A DNA stretch of 64,000 nt from assembly GCF_008831285.2 (NCBI RefSeq), contig NC_045139.1, positions 17,094,354 to 17,158,353 on the forward strand, read 5' to 3'. This document shows, piece after piece, positions 1-12,822 of this stretch. A program made the position numbers and the translations under genes. A model generated the notes under the pieces. That model did not search any database. It was not told the DNA's origin and worked only from the letters and a program-made list of their open reading frames with translations. The stretch comes from Nymphaea colorata (taxonomy: Eukaryota; Streptophyta; Magnoliopsida; Nymphaeales; Nymphaeaceae). Each line of letters begins with the position of its first letter. Position 1 is the stretch's first letter.

Positions 1-454
1 CGTCACTAACTCACTATGCATAGGAGTATAGAAATTATCAAAACTTAAGCTATCACCCAAAGAAACTAAAATAGACATATAATATCAGTAACAAAGCCAC
101 ATATAAACAAATTGATTAACAGTGACAACTAGCACATTTCTTTACCTTCATAAGATGTACCTTTTCTATGTGTATTTCCCATTAAGATCATAAAACAAAT
201 GATAGAAGATTCATAAGAAGCAAAGTCAGATTTTTATTTTCAAAATCATTTAAGATATCATGCTCTTACACACCAAAAAATAAAAATTACTGTACACCAA
301 GCACGAGAACCATGTTGATGGAGCACGCTGAAAAACTCCCCCAAGTTGGTGAACCCCAAAATAGACACTCAGATTGCACTTGGACTATTCATGAGAAACT
401 TCACTGAGTTTGCCAACAATGCCTCGCATGGAATAATGGGAAAACTACACCCAC

Positions 455-686
455 CAGTACTGACACCAGAACCTCAACTGCTCAATTTCTGGTTTGTTCT
501 TCTCCACAGTTTTGAAGCATTCATAGGCAGGATACATGTAGCCAAGAAGCATCCTGAAAAAATAGGAAAAAACAAAAACAAAATGGGAAAAAAATAAATA
601 TATGTAGTCACGGAACATGAAAAGGGAAGAAAGCATGCTTTGCTAACAACATACACGAGGCCTCTGGTGACAAATGACCCTATCAT
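455..686 (-). CDS. HVA22: HVA22-like (TB2/DP1/HVA22 family) protein, first two coding exons, partial
   Basis: HVA22/DP1/TB2 proteins are small ER membrane-shaping (reticulon-like) proteins; several plant members respond to ABA or stress. Exon 1 (686 down to 655) encodes MIGSFVTRGL plus two bases. It is spliced (GT at 654, AG at 554) to exon 2 (553 down to about 455), which encodes the core LGYMYPAYECFKTVEKNK followed by PEIEQLRFWCQYW. The joined start and the YPAYECFKTVE and FWCQYW blocks match plant HVA22-like i/k type proteins. The second donor lies in TACTG|GTGGGT. The next exon would carry the rest of the TB2/DP1 domain (the LPMYSEAKLAFFIYLWYP-type block). I cannot find it in positions 1-454, so the gene continues beyond the left edge. 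Family and start are clear; the gene is incomplete only because of the window border. Confidence 0.92.
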
Positions 687-3640
687 TTTTGCAGTTTAGC
701 ACAAACACAAAACTTTCCAAGCTCTGAAAGTCCTCCTCCAACTTTTAAGCAAGCCTGAGAAAAGGGGAAAGGATTATCAACAAAAAGACAGTTGGACAAA
801 GAACAGGTAGACACAACAATATGTGAATATGAGAAAAGGAATTGGAACATAACCAAAGGAACAATTTAAGTAGATGCACAGTGCTTTGAAAAAACAAATT
901 ATAACAAGTGTATAGACTGCCATAAAAACAAAATGATAAGATAGTCAAAAGTAAAACTCCATATTAGAACAATATTAATGATAAAGAAAGTAGAAATATT
1001 ACAAAATAAGTATCCAAACTGGGAGAAAAAAGTCTAAAAAATTGTTGAATACTAAAGAGATAAAGAAGAGACATTAAAACTCCTTCAAAGAACTTATGAA
1101 GTCAAGTATGAAATGGTCCAATACGAATTCTATCAATTACCAAACAATAGTTGGTTCACCTGAAAAATGAATGTCTAACACAAACAAAAATAATGGGTAA
1201 GCCAATGGAGAAGTCACCCAAGACACAATGTATAACATAGTCACAGAAAACGCATCTTGACCTACATTTAAAATCATTAGGGCAGGCATAGTGGCTTTTT
1301 ATATAACCAGCATTCAATGACAACAGCCGTATGGCATATCCTCAAAAAGTTTAAATTAGGGGGAACTTAATAACAGATAAGCATAAAATAAGATTTGAAA
1401 GATAAACAGTTGGAATCTTAAAAAATTCATGTACAAATATTTGACAAGCCACTAAGGAAGGGAGAGAGAGGGAATATAATTCGTCACATGTAAAGAAGTG
1501 ATTTATTTACTAGAAAAACAAAGAGGAGAAAGATATCAGACAGTGTCTTTTCTCACAACCAAGAACAGTTCCAAAGCTATGAAGTGTCCAGCGGGTGTTA
1601 CATAGAAGTAAATAAGAAATAGACGTTATTGAAGATAAAGATACTACAACTTAAATCAGGAAAGTACAAAATCTGAAATCAAATTTTCAATGCTAGCATC
1701 TGGCAGCAAGATTCGGATAGCTAAAGGGAAGCAAGCGAGGAGAAAAAAAATCAAACAATTAAACGAGAAAGGCATCCAAGAGAAATGAAAACAAAAGAAG
1801 GACAAGAAAGAAAGGAGATTCAAAACCAAAAAAAGGGACGAAATTCTGACAAATCGAGTAAGCAGATAGCGGGCAGACAGAGGAGAGACAGGAACCCTTT
1901 ACCAAATCCTTGATACGACTCCAAACATTCACATTATGGTCCAACCTCGAGAACCCCTCCACCACGTCAGGCACGAAGGAATGTCAAAATCAAAACGACA
2001 TGAGCTGTCAACATGACAAAAGAAAAGGATAATCACGATAAAAATTCAATGTCAGCGGCCAAGAACCAAGAATCACGCTTAAACAGAAACACAAAGGGAA
2101 AAAAATCCAAATATTCAAATAAAAGAACCTATGACGAGCGCAGGAAAATACAAATGAAATCCAGCATTCAAATGCTAATATCAGCCAAGATTCTGAATAG
2201 AAACGGGAAAAGAAGTGAATACCTGCGTAATCATACTGAAAGTGAAAAATAGTGTGCGGAAAAAGATAATTTAGATAACTGAAGGGAGAAATAGGAACAG
2301 AAAAAAAGCGCAGAGAAAAATCGGGCCAAAGAATGGAACAAATGGAAAAAAAGAGTTCAAAAGAAAAGGGAAGACAAATGCGTCCAAAATCCACAAAACA
2401 GAAAAGAGAGAGGAAAATTACAGGCCGGGAGACGTTTCAGCAATTCAAAATTGACCGTCGTATCCACAGTACATGGAGCTGAGGACAAAGAATAAACTGA
2501 AAAAACTATATGTTGTCATAATCAACGTAAAGTATGTGAACAGTCTAAATGATGGGAGAATTGATCAAGATTCCGCACCCAGTAACCAGAACATGTAAAA
2601 GTGCATCGCAGAATAAGAACCAATAAGTGAAAAAAAATACAAGAAAAAAATGAACAGATGACAAGATCACGAAATTCACAAGCGATGCACGACGATAATG
2701 GTACGTGTTTGTGTGTGTGTGTGTGTGTATATTATAGACATATGTCGTCCCCGAGGGACACATTGACATAAAATCAAGTTTCAGAGAAACAAATCAATCA
2801 CCTCAAATAAACGAGCCCGATTTACGAGTTCCATCAACGGAGAAGATCAGGCTAAAATTTACAAATGTTATCAAAAGAAATGAAAATCGGAACGCCTTCG
2901 ACATCAAACAGTGGACGAATGCACACAAAAATTGGGCGAAAAACCAGCAACCATCGCAAAAATGATGGACGAACTCAAGAGCAGAAGGAAAATAAAGGAA
3001 AAAGTAAAAAGGTACTTGAGGAGGAACAAATGGAAAACTGAGAACCGTGAAACTCAGAGGAAAATTATTCTTAAAAAAATCCTGGAAATTTTTTACACGA
3101 TAGCCATCTGATTTGCCCAGAATGGCGAAAGCTTTTCATAATAACGCGAAAATGTCGGCATATTGACGACAAATAACGGAAATTTTGTTTTCCTGGATAC
3201 TGTGTTCCCGCAGACGGCACCATTAACTTTGAAGAACAAAGCAAGCAGTGCCTGAAAAGAAAAATGGACCAGGAAACAAGCACAGAAGAGGGGGGTAATG
3301 AAGTCCAGGGAAGCACGCAAATGAGAAGAACAATGAAGAGAAGGAACCGACGATGCATCTACCGCACCTTTCCGTATCTCGGAGACGCCAGAAAAGATGA
3401 AGGTAAAAGATCCCTTCATCGAACGGCCAACAACGGCGAGAATCGTCGGCCTGCAACAGGTCTACGGCATTCGAGTGCCCGATCGGAGAGATAAAGAGAG
3501 AAAGAGAGGTGCTTCAGTTCAGAGATCACGGCGGCCGTCCGGTAGAAGCCGATGAACGAGCGGAACGGACAGACGCGCGCCCTCCCTTCCTTCCCTCTCC
3601 CCCTGCTTTCGAAATTCTCTCAGGCGACGGCGATATCCCT
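687..3640 (-). other. Probable 5' leader (UTR exons and long intron) of the HVA22-like gene
   Basis: No coding gene is visible here. Upstream of the HVA22 ATG on the minus strand, a TTTCAG acceptor near 724 could start the ATG-bearing leader exon. A pyrimidine-rich, CpG-rich stretch at about 3370-3615, with a possible GGAAAG|GTGCGG donor at 3368, looks like a first non-coding exon. The AT-rich 0.75-3.3 kb between them has no recognisable protein and a (TG)n run at 2705-2728. This is inference from composition, splice-like sites and the TATA box upstream; the open frames inside are short and unrecognised. Confidence 0.4.
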
Positions 3641-3644
3641 CCCG

Positions 3645-3654
3645 CTATTTATAG
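3645..3654 (-). promoter_or_regulatory. TATA box of the HVA22-like transcription unit
   Basis: The minus strand reads CTATAAATAG here, inside a GC-rich, CT-rich stretch typical of a plant core promoter. Transcription would start about 30 bases downstream on the minus strand (near 3615), ahead of the leader proposed for the HVA22-like gene. No other gene start lies on this side. Confidence 0.5.
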
Positions 3655-4689
3655 TCCGTCCGCCCCCTCCAATCGCCTTCACGCCGCTCCACGAGCACTC
3701 CCCGAAGCGAGAGCGTCCACATTTTCGAATGGATGGTTCAGTTGTAATTTCATCTCACTCTGGGGGCCTAATGCTAATCCCATTCAGGTGACGGGGACGT
3801 GCCGGGCATTAACACACAAGAGCAGGGTCTTTTCCATAATTTGGTGTGGCACAACGGCTCCACCCGAATGGGGCCCATCTTTTATGAAAATCACGGATAT
3901 GTCCCCAGAAAATGAACCCTTTCACCTGCAGACCGTTGGATGAGATTACGCCTGTCTTTGAAAATAAAAGGATAAATAAATGTCTTATCGCGAAAATACC
4001 GTGATATTTTGGAACCCCGTTGGTATTGTAGCAAACGTTAGTGGAACATTTCAATTATTTAGTTGAAACATTTACAATACAAAAATTATTTGCTCCTGTT
4101 GTGATTTTGAACACATTGTCACTCGATAATACTTTTACATTAAACTTTATTAAACAACAAATCCCTTCCAATATTTCTTTTACCAGTTTTTTTTTTCGTC
4201 AAGGAAATTGCACTCGAGCCGAGAGATTTTGTCGTTTTTTTGGTAACATAAAACCTTCGTCTTCTATTTGCTGTTTTGTGAACTAATAGTGAAGATTGAT
4301 CCGAACTTTTTTGCTTTGTATTAGCATTTAAATTGATTGGTTAATTACACAATGTTTTAAAAAATGAACACATATAAGATGCAAAAAACTATATAGCTTA
4401 ACCAACAAAACCTAGGTTGGTATGAAATATTTTTAAATGTATAATATGAATAATACCCATGAAAAACAAAAAATATATGTGTTTTCTAGGAGATTATGGT
4501 TTTTTGAGGTGGTGACTCTACACACTTCCTCAACACTATTCAATTTTTTTTTTCTTTTTGTGGGACTTTTTTTTGGACAATTAGACTTGAAATTGATTAT
4601 GCAAATACCAGTCTGAATCGCATATTAAACCAACCTAACGTCTAATTTTTTATAACACAAAATCCAGATCCATATGAGAGTAGGACAAT

Positions 4690-5290
4690 TGTTTAGCCTT
4701 GAAAACTATCATCAGTACGACCCCTGCTCCACCAAACGCGAGTCGGGTCGTACCCGAACCAGATGAAGGAACGCGGATAATGACGAAAGGGTCCTTAACA
4801 TTTATCCGGAATTTACCTTTGACCCCGCAGAGTCGCAGACCCCAGCACCAGCAACGCATCCGTTCATTTTTGAATGGCGAAAATGCCCTTGCATTTTTGT
4901 CTTCTCTGCCTTTTGCGATATCGAGGAGGGGACGAAGCGACGGGAGTTCGGTATTCCAAAAACAGGAAACCTAACCGTTGGGATAATTACGCCAATCGCT
5001 CGAGGATTCTTTGGTCATTGCGCCCCTCCTCCGTCCACGTTCTCTTTCCCGGTCCCGCACGAGGAGGCAGTCGTGAGCGTGCCGGAGAGTAAACACGTGG
5101 TGGCCCCCACTTACTTGCCCAGCATGGATACGCACGTGCTGACGTGGCAAGCCACGAGGGCTCCCCAAACGAATCCGTGGCCCCCACCAACCAGCGGAGC
5201 GTGCGTGCACGCAAACGCAGAGCCCCCCATCGCTCAGGTCAAGCTCCTCCTATCCGGTTCCGATTTTGCTATCCGACCCGATCCATATCT
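4690..5290. promoter_or_regulatory. GC-rich island with G-box/ABRE-type ACGT motifs
   Basis: This stretch is much richer in GC than its flanks. It contains CACGTG at 5094-5099 and 5133-5138 and GACGTGGC at 5141-5148, three bZIP/bHLH-type ACGT cores within about 55 bases. No convincing protein is encoded. It lies about 1.5 kb upstream of the proposed HVA22 promoter. HVA22-family promoters are known to use ACGT-core ABREs, so a distal regulatory role is possible but unproven. It could also be the remains of another promoter. Confidence 0.35.
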
Positions 5291-5299
5291 AGAAGAATA

Positions 5300-7330
5300 T
5301 GGGTTTGAATGCATATTCAATTTCAAGTAAGCATCATACATAAAATATCCATACATTTTGAAAGTCACTTTTTAACACACAAGAAACGTGGTTCGAGTTC
5401 AGATGTATCTAGAAGTTGGATTCGAAACGTTTAAAAAAATAAATATGGTATAAGCTTTTATTCCCTTGTATTCGAATCTAGCTTAAAATCCAAACATGTT
5501 AACATCTGATAAATCAAATATAGTAAATGGATCCAATCCGATCCAAGAATCGCATCTCCCTTGGAACCAAACCCAACCCACGAAATTCATATTCACAGTC
5601 TCGAAGTCATGCTAATGTCTAATATAATGTGAAAATAAATTAGGTTGACTACGGTTAGGCGGAATTTACTGAAAGCAATGAGCTAGACTCGTGTTTTTGG
5701 ACACACCCACTTGATTAAACAATCGGGTCAAACAGGGATATGTATTTATTTTTATATGTTTTACGTTACATTGTGTCTTCCTCTACAAATATTTGCAGCT
5801 ACCGCAATTAATATTATTAGGCTCGGAAACCATAGTTTGGTCCATTGGTATGGCAGCCAGGTAAGTAGCAAATCGAGGAGTGCATGGGAAATCTAAGTTT
5901 CGCTGTCCTCAAGCACAACATATACATATAGAAGCATTAAATGGGGCATTCAATTAAAAAATTAAATTACGAAAGCATTCCATTGTAAAAACTGTAGCCA
6001 AGATTTTTTCGGGTCAAATAGTTCAACTTCGGATCTGGATAGGATCTTGAACCAAAATAAAAAAAAAATACATTATACAACTAATAATTTTTTATTTTTC
6101 TAATGTTTTTTTTTTAAGTTAGTTAGGGTGGGGCTATGGCCTTGGCCCCTGACTGTAGCGAAGGTGTTGTACGACATAGTTGTCAAACCTGTGACTCAAA
6201 ATCATCAAGTTATAAAGTTGACTCCGCTACTAAGCGGAGTTAGGCTGTAAACTTTTATAGTGCATTTTTTTCTATAAATAGATGAAAAAGTTAAGTATGT
6301 CAAAACTTCACGTTTTATTTTTTTCATCTACTATAGCTCAATAACATCTAATGTTAGTATTTGTATGTATTTAGTAGTTTGCAATATTTTGCAATCTAAA
6401 AAATAGATATGTTTATAAACATTTTACTCTAAAGTAGTTAGTAACCATAAATAAACGTTTGATTAATGCAACTGTGCTTAATATGTTAAGATTCATATTC
6501 GGCCGAAACGGTTTTGATCGGCAACCCATACAATAGATACCGGAGCGATACAGCTACAGACGATAGTGGTACAGCTTTCAACTCGTGTGAGAGAAACGAA
6601 TAGAGACAGAGACAGCTCACAACTCAAACATGCCAGATATTGGCAGGACGAGATGGTTGGAGAACGTTGTAGGGCCAGACAAACATGTCAGAAGTCCCCT
6701 AATAATTGTTGTGTCTTTAAAAGGTCCCCCCACTAGAAAAAGCTTATTATGTTTATTAATCTGTCTTGTACCATCCGTTGGCACAATCCAATACAACAGC
6801 ATCGGATCGGTTTGGCAACCGATACGGCATACCGACAACCCCTCCTGTATCGCTTGTCTTGCTTTTATGAATTTTGTGAATTATTTAAAAACAGTTTAAA
6901 TTGATGGGAAAAGATAAAAACCTGTATTAGACTTGTATGTATCGAATTAGTTGTAGATCTGGATTAGTTTTATGAATTTTGATTCATATTTAGCTATCCA
7001 TTAAGTTGGCTGATTTCAGTTCAATCTTTTTTTTTTCCTGCCCAAATCCAGGCCATGGCCTGGCCAGCTTGGCTTGAGTAACACATTGCTCAGTTGGATT
7101 TCTTGGCCAAGCGAGCTCAAGCTTGAGCTCTGCTCTAGCAGGTGGAGCCCAACTCGAGCTTGGGGTCGAGCTATACGACAAGAGCTCGAGCTCGGCTTGA
7201 TAAATTAAGTTTGAACTATAAGTCAACTCATTTAAGCTCGTGTCACTTGATACATACATTTTTTTTTTCATTAAATGAAAATGGAAACCACAAAAAAAAG
7301 GGTATTAAGTTTTATAAAAAGATACCCGCC
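5300..7330. other. Intergenic, degenerate repeats, no gene seen
   Basis: AT-rich sequence without a supported gene. Positions 6480-6850 hold short repeats around words such as GGCAACCGATACGG, and 7050-7210 is low-complexity GAGCTCGAGC-rich DNA common in plant repeats. A small perfect hairpin (ACTCCGCT/AGCGGAGT, loop ACTA) lies near 6223-6242. I assign no family. Confidence 0.4.
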
Positions 7331-7334
7331 TGAA

Positions 7335-7828
7335 GATTAAAAGATAGATACGACATGATTCGAGTCGAGTTTAAATGAGTCGAGTTGAATCAAGCTTGTA
7401 CATGAGAATGTTAGTCGAGCCCCAGTTGGCTCGGACCAGTTGTAGGTCCCTAGTTATGGCCGCATGGGTGATTAACTTTAGCCAATGCTTTGCGTAGAGG
7501 GGACACCAGTCTGGTTCAGGCCCATTAAAAAGGCTTCATTTTGAGCACACGCAACTTGAGAAAGTAGGTGCGTCGCCTCGCTGAGAATGATAAAGATCAT
7601 TATCGCTTTTTGTATGAAAGAAGCCACATGGAAGGACCGACAGCAGCCTTTTAAGCGGTTTCTATTTTTTATTGGGGTTCTATCGATTCCTCCAAGTTTA
7701 AGAGTGAGCAATTTGAGAAAAGAAACTCATTTCGCTCAGAAGAAGGTTTGAGATTCTTCATCCAAAGCTGAAACTCACCATGCGCCTCTGATCCCAATCA
7801 CGTTACAGATATCTAAAATATGTATGGG

Positions 7829-7869
<41 letters not shown>

Positions 7870-8360
7870 CAAAATTGGTCGCTTTTGAGGAAAAGGAAAA
7901 CCGAGGAGAGTTTCATGGAAGTTGGATGTGACCTCTAAAATGAACAACACGATTTCAACGTTTTGGTAATTTTAAGCAGGTTTGGTATTTTGGTGTTATT
8001 TCTAGACAATGAAAGCGGATTTTGGTGAAGGTTTCGACTTTTTGTTGGATCATCCTCAATTGAACCAAATAAATAATTTAACTTGAATGTTGTTCCAATA
8101 AGCACTATTATCAAAGTATATCACAATTAGTGTGAATCAACTAATTTTTTATTCAATGCAATAACCAATTCAAGAGGGTCGAATAATTGGTCAATTTTTT
8201 TGCAGGATTAGTCCCAATCGATGTTTAACAACTGATTGAGGCTGAATATTTTACCTTTAAAAAATATAATAATAATAATGCTAGGTCTGTTTCCAGCATC
8301 CCCACTTGCTTCATTTTTTTTTCATAAAAACAATCCCTGTGCAGCTTAATTGCCTCTTTC
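7335..8360 (-). repeat. Dispersed ~1 kb repeat, copy A (minus orientation)
   Basis: Read on the minus strand, this segment matches 15355-16530 of the plus strand along nearly its whole length. Shared landmarks include CAGGGATTGTTTTTATG at one end, GAATTGGTT...GCATTGAATAAAAAATTAGTTGA, ATATCTGTAACGTGATTGGG, the GGAGGAATCGATAGAACCCC block, and CGGCCATAACTAGGGACC at the other end. A (TA)n run at 7832-7868 differs in length from the equivalent tract in copy B, as expected of an old duplicated element. No terminal inverted repeats or target duplication could be fixed, so the class is unknown. It contains a 77-codon frame (7478-7711) that is also open in copy B. Confidence 0.85.
7832..7868. repeat. 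(TA)n microsatellite
   Basis: Uninterrupted TA run inside repeat copy A; much shorter in copy B near 15932. Confidence 0.95.
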
Positions 8361-8414
8361 TACTTAAATTAACAGGGCACCTTAATTGCCTTAGCTTAAT
8401 ATTTTATTCTTTTA

Positions 8415-8551
8415 ACAGGGGCCAAAAGATAAATTTTTAAATTATATATATATATATTAAATTATTATTTTTAGATTTACATATAAATTAGTAAAGTTTT
8501 TAAAATCTGAGAGTGGCAAGGGCAAGGCTGCTGCCAGCTTCTCCGCCCTGG
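8415..8551 (+). mobile_element. Fragment of a hAT-like MITE (right part)
   Basis: The stretch from ACAGGGGCCAAAAG through an AT-rich middle to CCAGCTTCTCCGCCCTGG resembles the internal and right-hand part of the complete small element in the endoglucanase intron (48099-48307). It has the same order of parts: GACAGGAGCCAAAAA-like start, A/T-rich core, AAAGTCTAAGGGGGTGCCA-like tail and a TCCGCCCTG-like end. No target duplication is visible. It ends just upstream of the DPH5 fragment. Confidence 0.4.
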
Positions 8552-8580
8552 TATGAATGCTTGACTTTGAGAAAATTCGA

Positions 8581-9031
8581 GTTGAATAAATAGCTGCATT
8601 TGGTTGTTTTTCTCACATGCAGTAGCTATTTTGATCCCTATTCTCCATAAGTTTGATAATGTCTATACTTGTGGGGGAGTAAGGTGGCTATATGCTAAAG
8701 TTGTTGCATATCCTTATGACACTGAATATTATGAGCAGAATTTTTTTAGTTTGGCTCGACCCGCGAACCATTTGAGCCGCCCTTGAAAAAATCCTAGCTC
8801 CGCCCCAAGCTACAACTCATGCTGATATGGTTGTTCGGGCAAAAAAAAAAAGGTGTAAAAGTTCATGTGGTTCACAATGCTTCAATTGTAAATGTTGTTG
8901 GAGTTTATGGGGCCTAGCTTTGATACCTTGGACAAACTGAAGTTAGGGAAGAATCATTTGTCCTTTTTCATTTAATTTTTTTGGGTTAAAAATTAAAACC
9001 ATGATCATAAAGTTTGTAAGTAACCAGCAGA
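8581..9031 (+). pseudogene. DPH5: Degraded DNA-level partial copy of DPH5
   Basis: This segment aligns to 24203-24887 of the intact DPH5 gene in the same window and orientation. It keeps intron sequence before the third coding exon (TAGCTGCATTTGG, the CTCACATGCAG tract), then the exon words ACAACTCATGCTGAT, GTGGTTCACAATGC and GTTGTTGGAGTTT, then intron sequence again (GGGGCCTAGCTTTGATACC to AAGTAACCAGCAGA). Because introns are kept, it is a genomic duplication, not a retrocopy. Damage: a ~70 base insertion at about 8739-8807 just inside the exon, a ~300 base deletion removing the second half of the exon and its donor, and many substitutions. It cannot make protein. The duplication ends abruptly on both sides. 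Confidence 0.95.
8739..8807 (-). mobile_element. Terminal fragment of the hAT-like MITE inserted in the DPH5 copy
   Basis: The ~70 bases that interrupt the DPH5 copy read, on the minus strand, GGGGCGGAGCTAGGATTTTT and then TCAAGGGCGGCTCAAATGG. This matches the left end of the complete element at 48099 (GGGGCAGAGCTAGG followed by CAAGGGAGCTGAACTAT). It is an element end or a severely deleted copy that arrived after the DPH5 fragment was duplicated, since intact DPH5 lacks it. Confidence 0.6.
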
Positions 9032-10390
9032 AAGTTTCTTAAATAATTGCTTGCAAAAAGTTTCTCGTTTATACTTGACCCTATTTTTGTTTATTTTTCT
9101 TTTATATTTTGTTAATATATATAAGCACGCGCACACACACACACACGTGCCACAGCGTTTCCTGCCAAATCGAAGTGTCAATTGGTTAAGATGGCCCAAG
9201 TTTTAGTTTTCTTTGTGAAATTGTTAACTAACGCATGGACTGTGCTTGGGCTGATCAGAAACTCACATAACACTGCCTTTTGTTATCAAGACGTCTGCAG
9301 CATCAGCTTACCTTTTCACAAGGATGCTCCAGCCAGAGATGTTATCCTTTATTTCAGGATATGATTCACACTCACTTATCTGGGGTAAACTAGGTTAGAA
9401 CTCTTTTTTAATATATAGACAACTTATCCAGATATTATATATGGTATGTAAAGTTGGGCGTCTGCAATTTTTCCTCCAGAGTTTGGGCTGTCGCAAAGCT
9501 TCAATGGTACATTGCTGAATTTCAATATATATAGCTAAAGGGAAGTCTACTGCATCTAAATGTTTACAGCTAGGAGGTAGTGACTGCTCAGAGGCTGTCC
9601 CAGATTCTGATCAGTTATTTATCCCATTATTGTGGGATAACCAGGGATATTGCGAACAGTAGGAGGTAGCAGTCTCTTCATCCCTTCTCAGCAGTACGTC
9701 ACCATCGCTTAGTTCAGTACCATTAACGTGAGCTGTGAACACCTCTCTATCTATCTCTCTCTCAGGAAGTTAATAATGGTTTTGTTGAAAACGAACAAGT
9801 CAGGAAGATCTCAAAAGAACATCTTGCTGATTCACAACCGTATAAATCACTCTTGTCAAAATCAGGAACGCGATCGTGATCTTAAATAAGAGGATGATTA
9901 TGATGTCAGTTTTAGGGCGTCTAAATGATAGACTTATTATTATAGAAAAATTAACAATGAGAGATTATGCTGTTCACGTGCATCTAAGTGGACATTCACC
10001 TGCCCTTGTAGTGTGCTGTAATTAATTCATATTTATTTATGTAATCCTACAGAGAGATAGGGAGAGTCTCCCAAGAACAACATGTTCTTGATCCATTATA
10101 TGTATATTCAAAAGATTGATCGTAGGTTGTTACAATATACCGACATGTTCAAAATAGATGATATTTTGACACCTTAACATATGGTATTAAACTTATTTGA
10201 GGGTTTGATTCGATGTTTTTTAGAACCAAGATCATGAAAAGTAGCTGATGTTTTAAGTTATTGTAACGGGTAGAGAGAAAGAGAACTACATAAAGAGAGA
10301 GAGAGAGAGAACAATTATATTGTTCAGATGAGATGATGGTGCACTGAACACGAATCGAACAAGATCACAGTGGCACATGCGGGAGACATT
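9032..10390. other. Intergenic, no gene recognised
   Basis: AT-rich DNA with a short (CA)n at about 9131-9146 and a (GA) run near 10297-10312. Short open frames (for example 9182-9364) have no recognisable motif. Confidence 0.5.
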
Positions 10391-10657
10391 AGAGGTCGTT
10401 TGATAGTTGTACCATAGGACAAAACAAACAGGACATCCTATCTATCATACTATTGTTCTGCCTGTTAATGGTGTTCTCTGTCTATTATTTGACAGTTTTA
10501 GGAACGAACACTATGTTCCTTATGTCCAGCGTTTGTTTTATCTCTATCTGTATTGTTTGTCTAGTTCGTTCTATCCAATGTTTGTTTTTTGAAGTTCCTT
10601 GTTCCATTATAAGAATACTCAAAAAAAAGTGTTTGAATAGCCAAGATGAAGTATTAG

Positions 10658-12113
<1,456 letters not shown>

Positions 12114-12204
12114 AACAAATATTTATATTGTCTGTTCTGTGTCTCCATTCCGAAGAAAAAACAAATATTTATATTGTCTGTTCTGTGTCTCCATTCCGAA
12201 GAAA
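12114..12204. repeat. Perfect 46-bp tandem duplication
   Basis: AACAAATATTTATATTGTCT and the bases that follow, through CCATTCCGAAGAAA, occur at 12114-12158 and again at 12160-12204 without visible difference, which implies a recent or slippage-type event. Confidence 0.95.
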
Positions 12205-12295
12205 GGAGAAGCGAGAGAGGTGGTCGATGCCTAAGTCGATCAAAAACTCGAACACCGGATTCTCGACATGCACCGAAGCGAAATGTCTCGGCCGG

Positions 12296-12639
12296 TTAAG
12301 AACCGGGACAGAGCCCACCTATGCCAGAGGAGCCGGACCCCCGGAGGAAGCCATCGGCGGTTGGGAAGGAGCCGAGGGTGAGCTCGAGGGACGCTCCTTG
12401 TTCGCCGCCGGCGTCCCCGAAGTACCAGCTCGGATAGAACTCGTCGGCTTCCGGCTTGTCAGAACCGATTTCCGAGTTTTCCCCCCCACGCAGGGGGATG
12501 AGCTGAAGAGTCTCGATGTCCCCCTCCGCCCCATGCGTCTCGTTCGAATCATGTTGGCCGAAACAACCGTACGAGTCCGCACTCGTCTCAGTCATCCCCC
12601 AGTCGACCCTGAACAGAAGCCACCCTCCCCGTACCGGTC
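12296..12639 (-). pseudogene. WUS: WUSCHEL-type homeobox gene remnant, C-terminal exon (WUS box and EAR motif)
   Basis: The minus-strand frame has a good acceptor (TTGTGCGGCAG|GACC, exon from 12639). In order it encodes MTETSADSYGCFGQ, the WUS-box-like ETLQLIPLR (about 12492-12520) and the EAR-like GASLELTL (about 12372-12395). WUS proteins end in this order: acidic stretch, WUS box (TLxLFPxx), then an LxLxL EAR motif that recruits TOPLESS co-repressors. Here the WUS-box phenylalanine is isoleucine. The frame also runs about 32 residues past the EAR motif, where WUS proteins normally stop. It lies downstream of, and in the same orientation as, the broken minus-strand homeodomain at 13961-14128, so it is probably the 3' part of the same gene. 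With that homeodomain frameshifted, I call the gene a relic. Confidence 0.8.
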
Positions 12640-12737
12640 CTGCCGCACAAGAACAGCACGTATCATTCAACAACTTCAAGATACTCAGCATTTAAACAGA
12701 TTCATATTCCGCCATTGTTGGGATATAACAAGCAATA

Positions 12738-12822
12738 CGGACCATGGACATGAAGATGCAACCTACCAACCAAAGATTCTTATTTATTTTGTTTATTTGC
12801 TTATACATTATGTTGGTACGGA
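12738..12822 (-). repeat. WUS intron segment shared with 14830-14935
   Basis: The minus strand of this segment and the plus strand of 14830-14935 share ACCAACATAATGTATRAGC, AAATAAACAAAATAAATAAG and TTGGTTGGTAGGTTG. In both places it lies 3' of a WUS homeodomain copy. It therefore marks the intron before the last WUS exon and shows that the inverted duplication extended past the homeodomain exon. Confidence 0.75.

Noticed and set aside
3071-3456. Overlapping minus-strand ORFs after the TATA box
   Set aside because: No protein similarity and mutually overlapping frames; better explained as the non-coding leader of the HVA22-like gene.
12715-12730. TGTTGGGATATAAC as the start of a long terminal repeat
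   Set aside because: No matching end, second copy or target duplication, and the adjacent sequence is WUS intron shared with 14830-14935.
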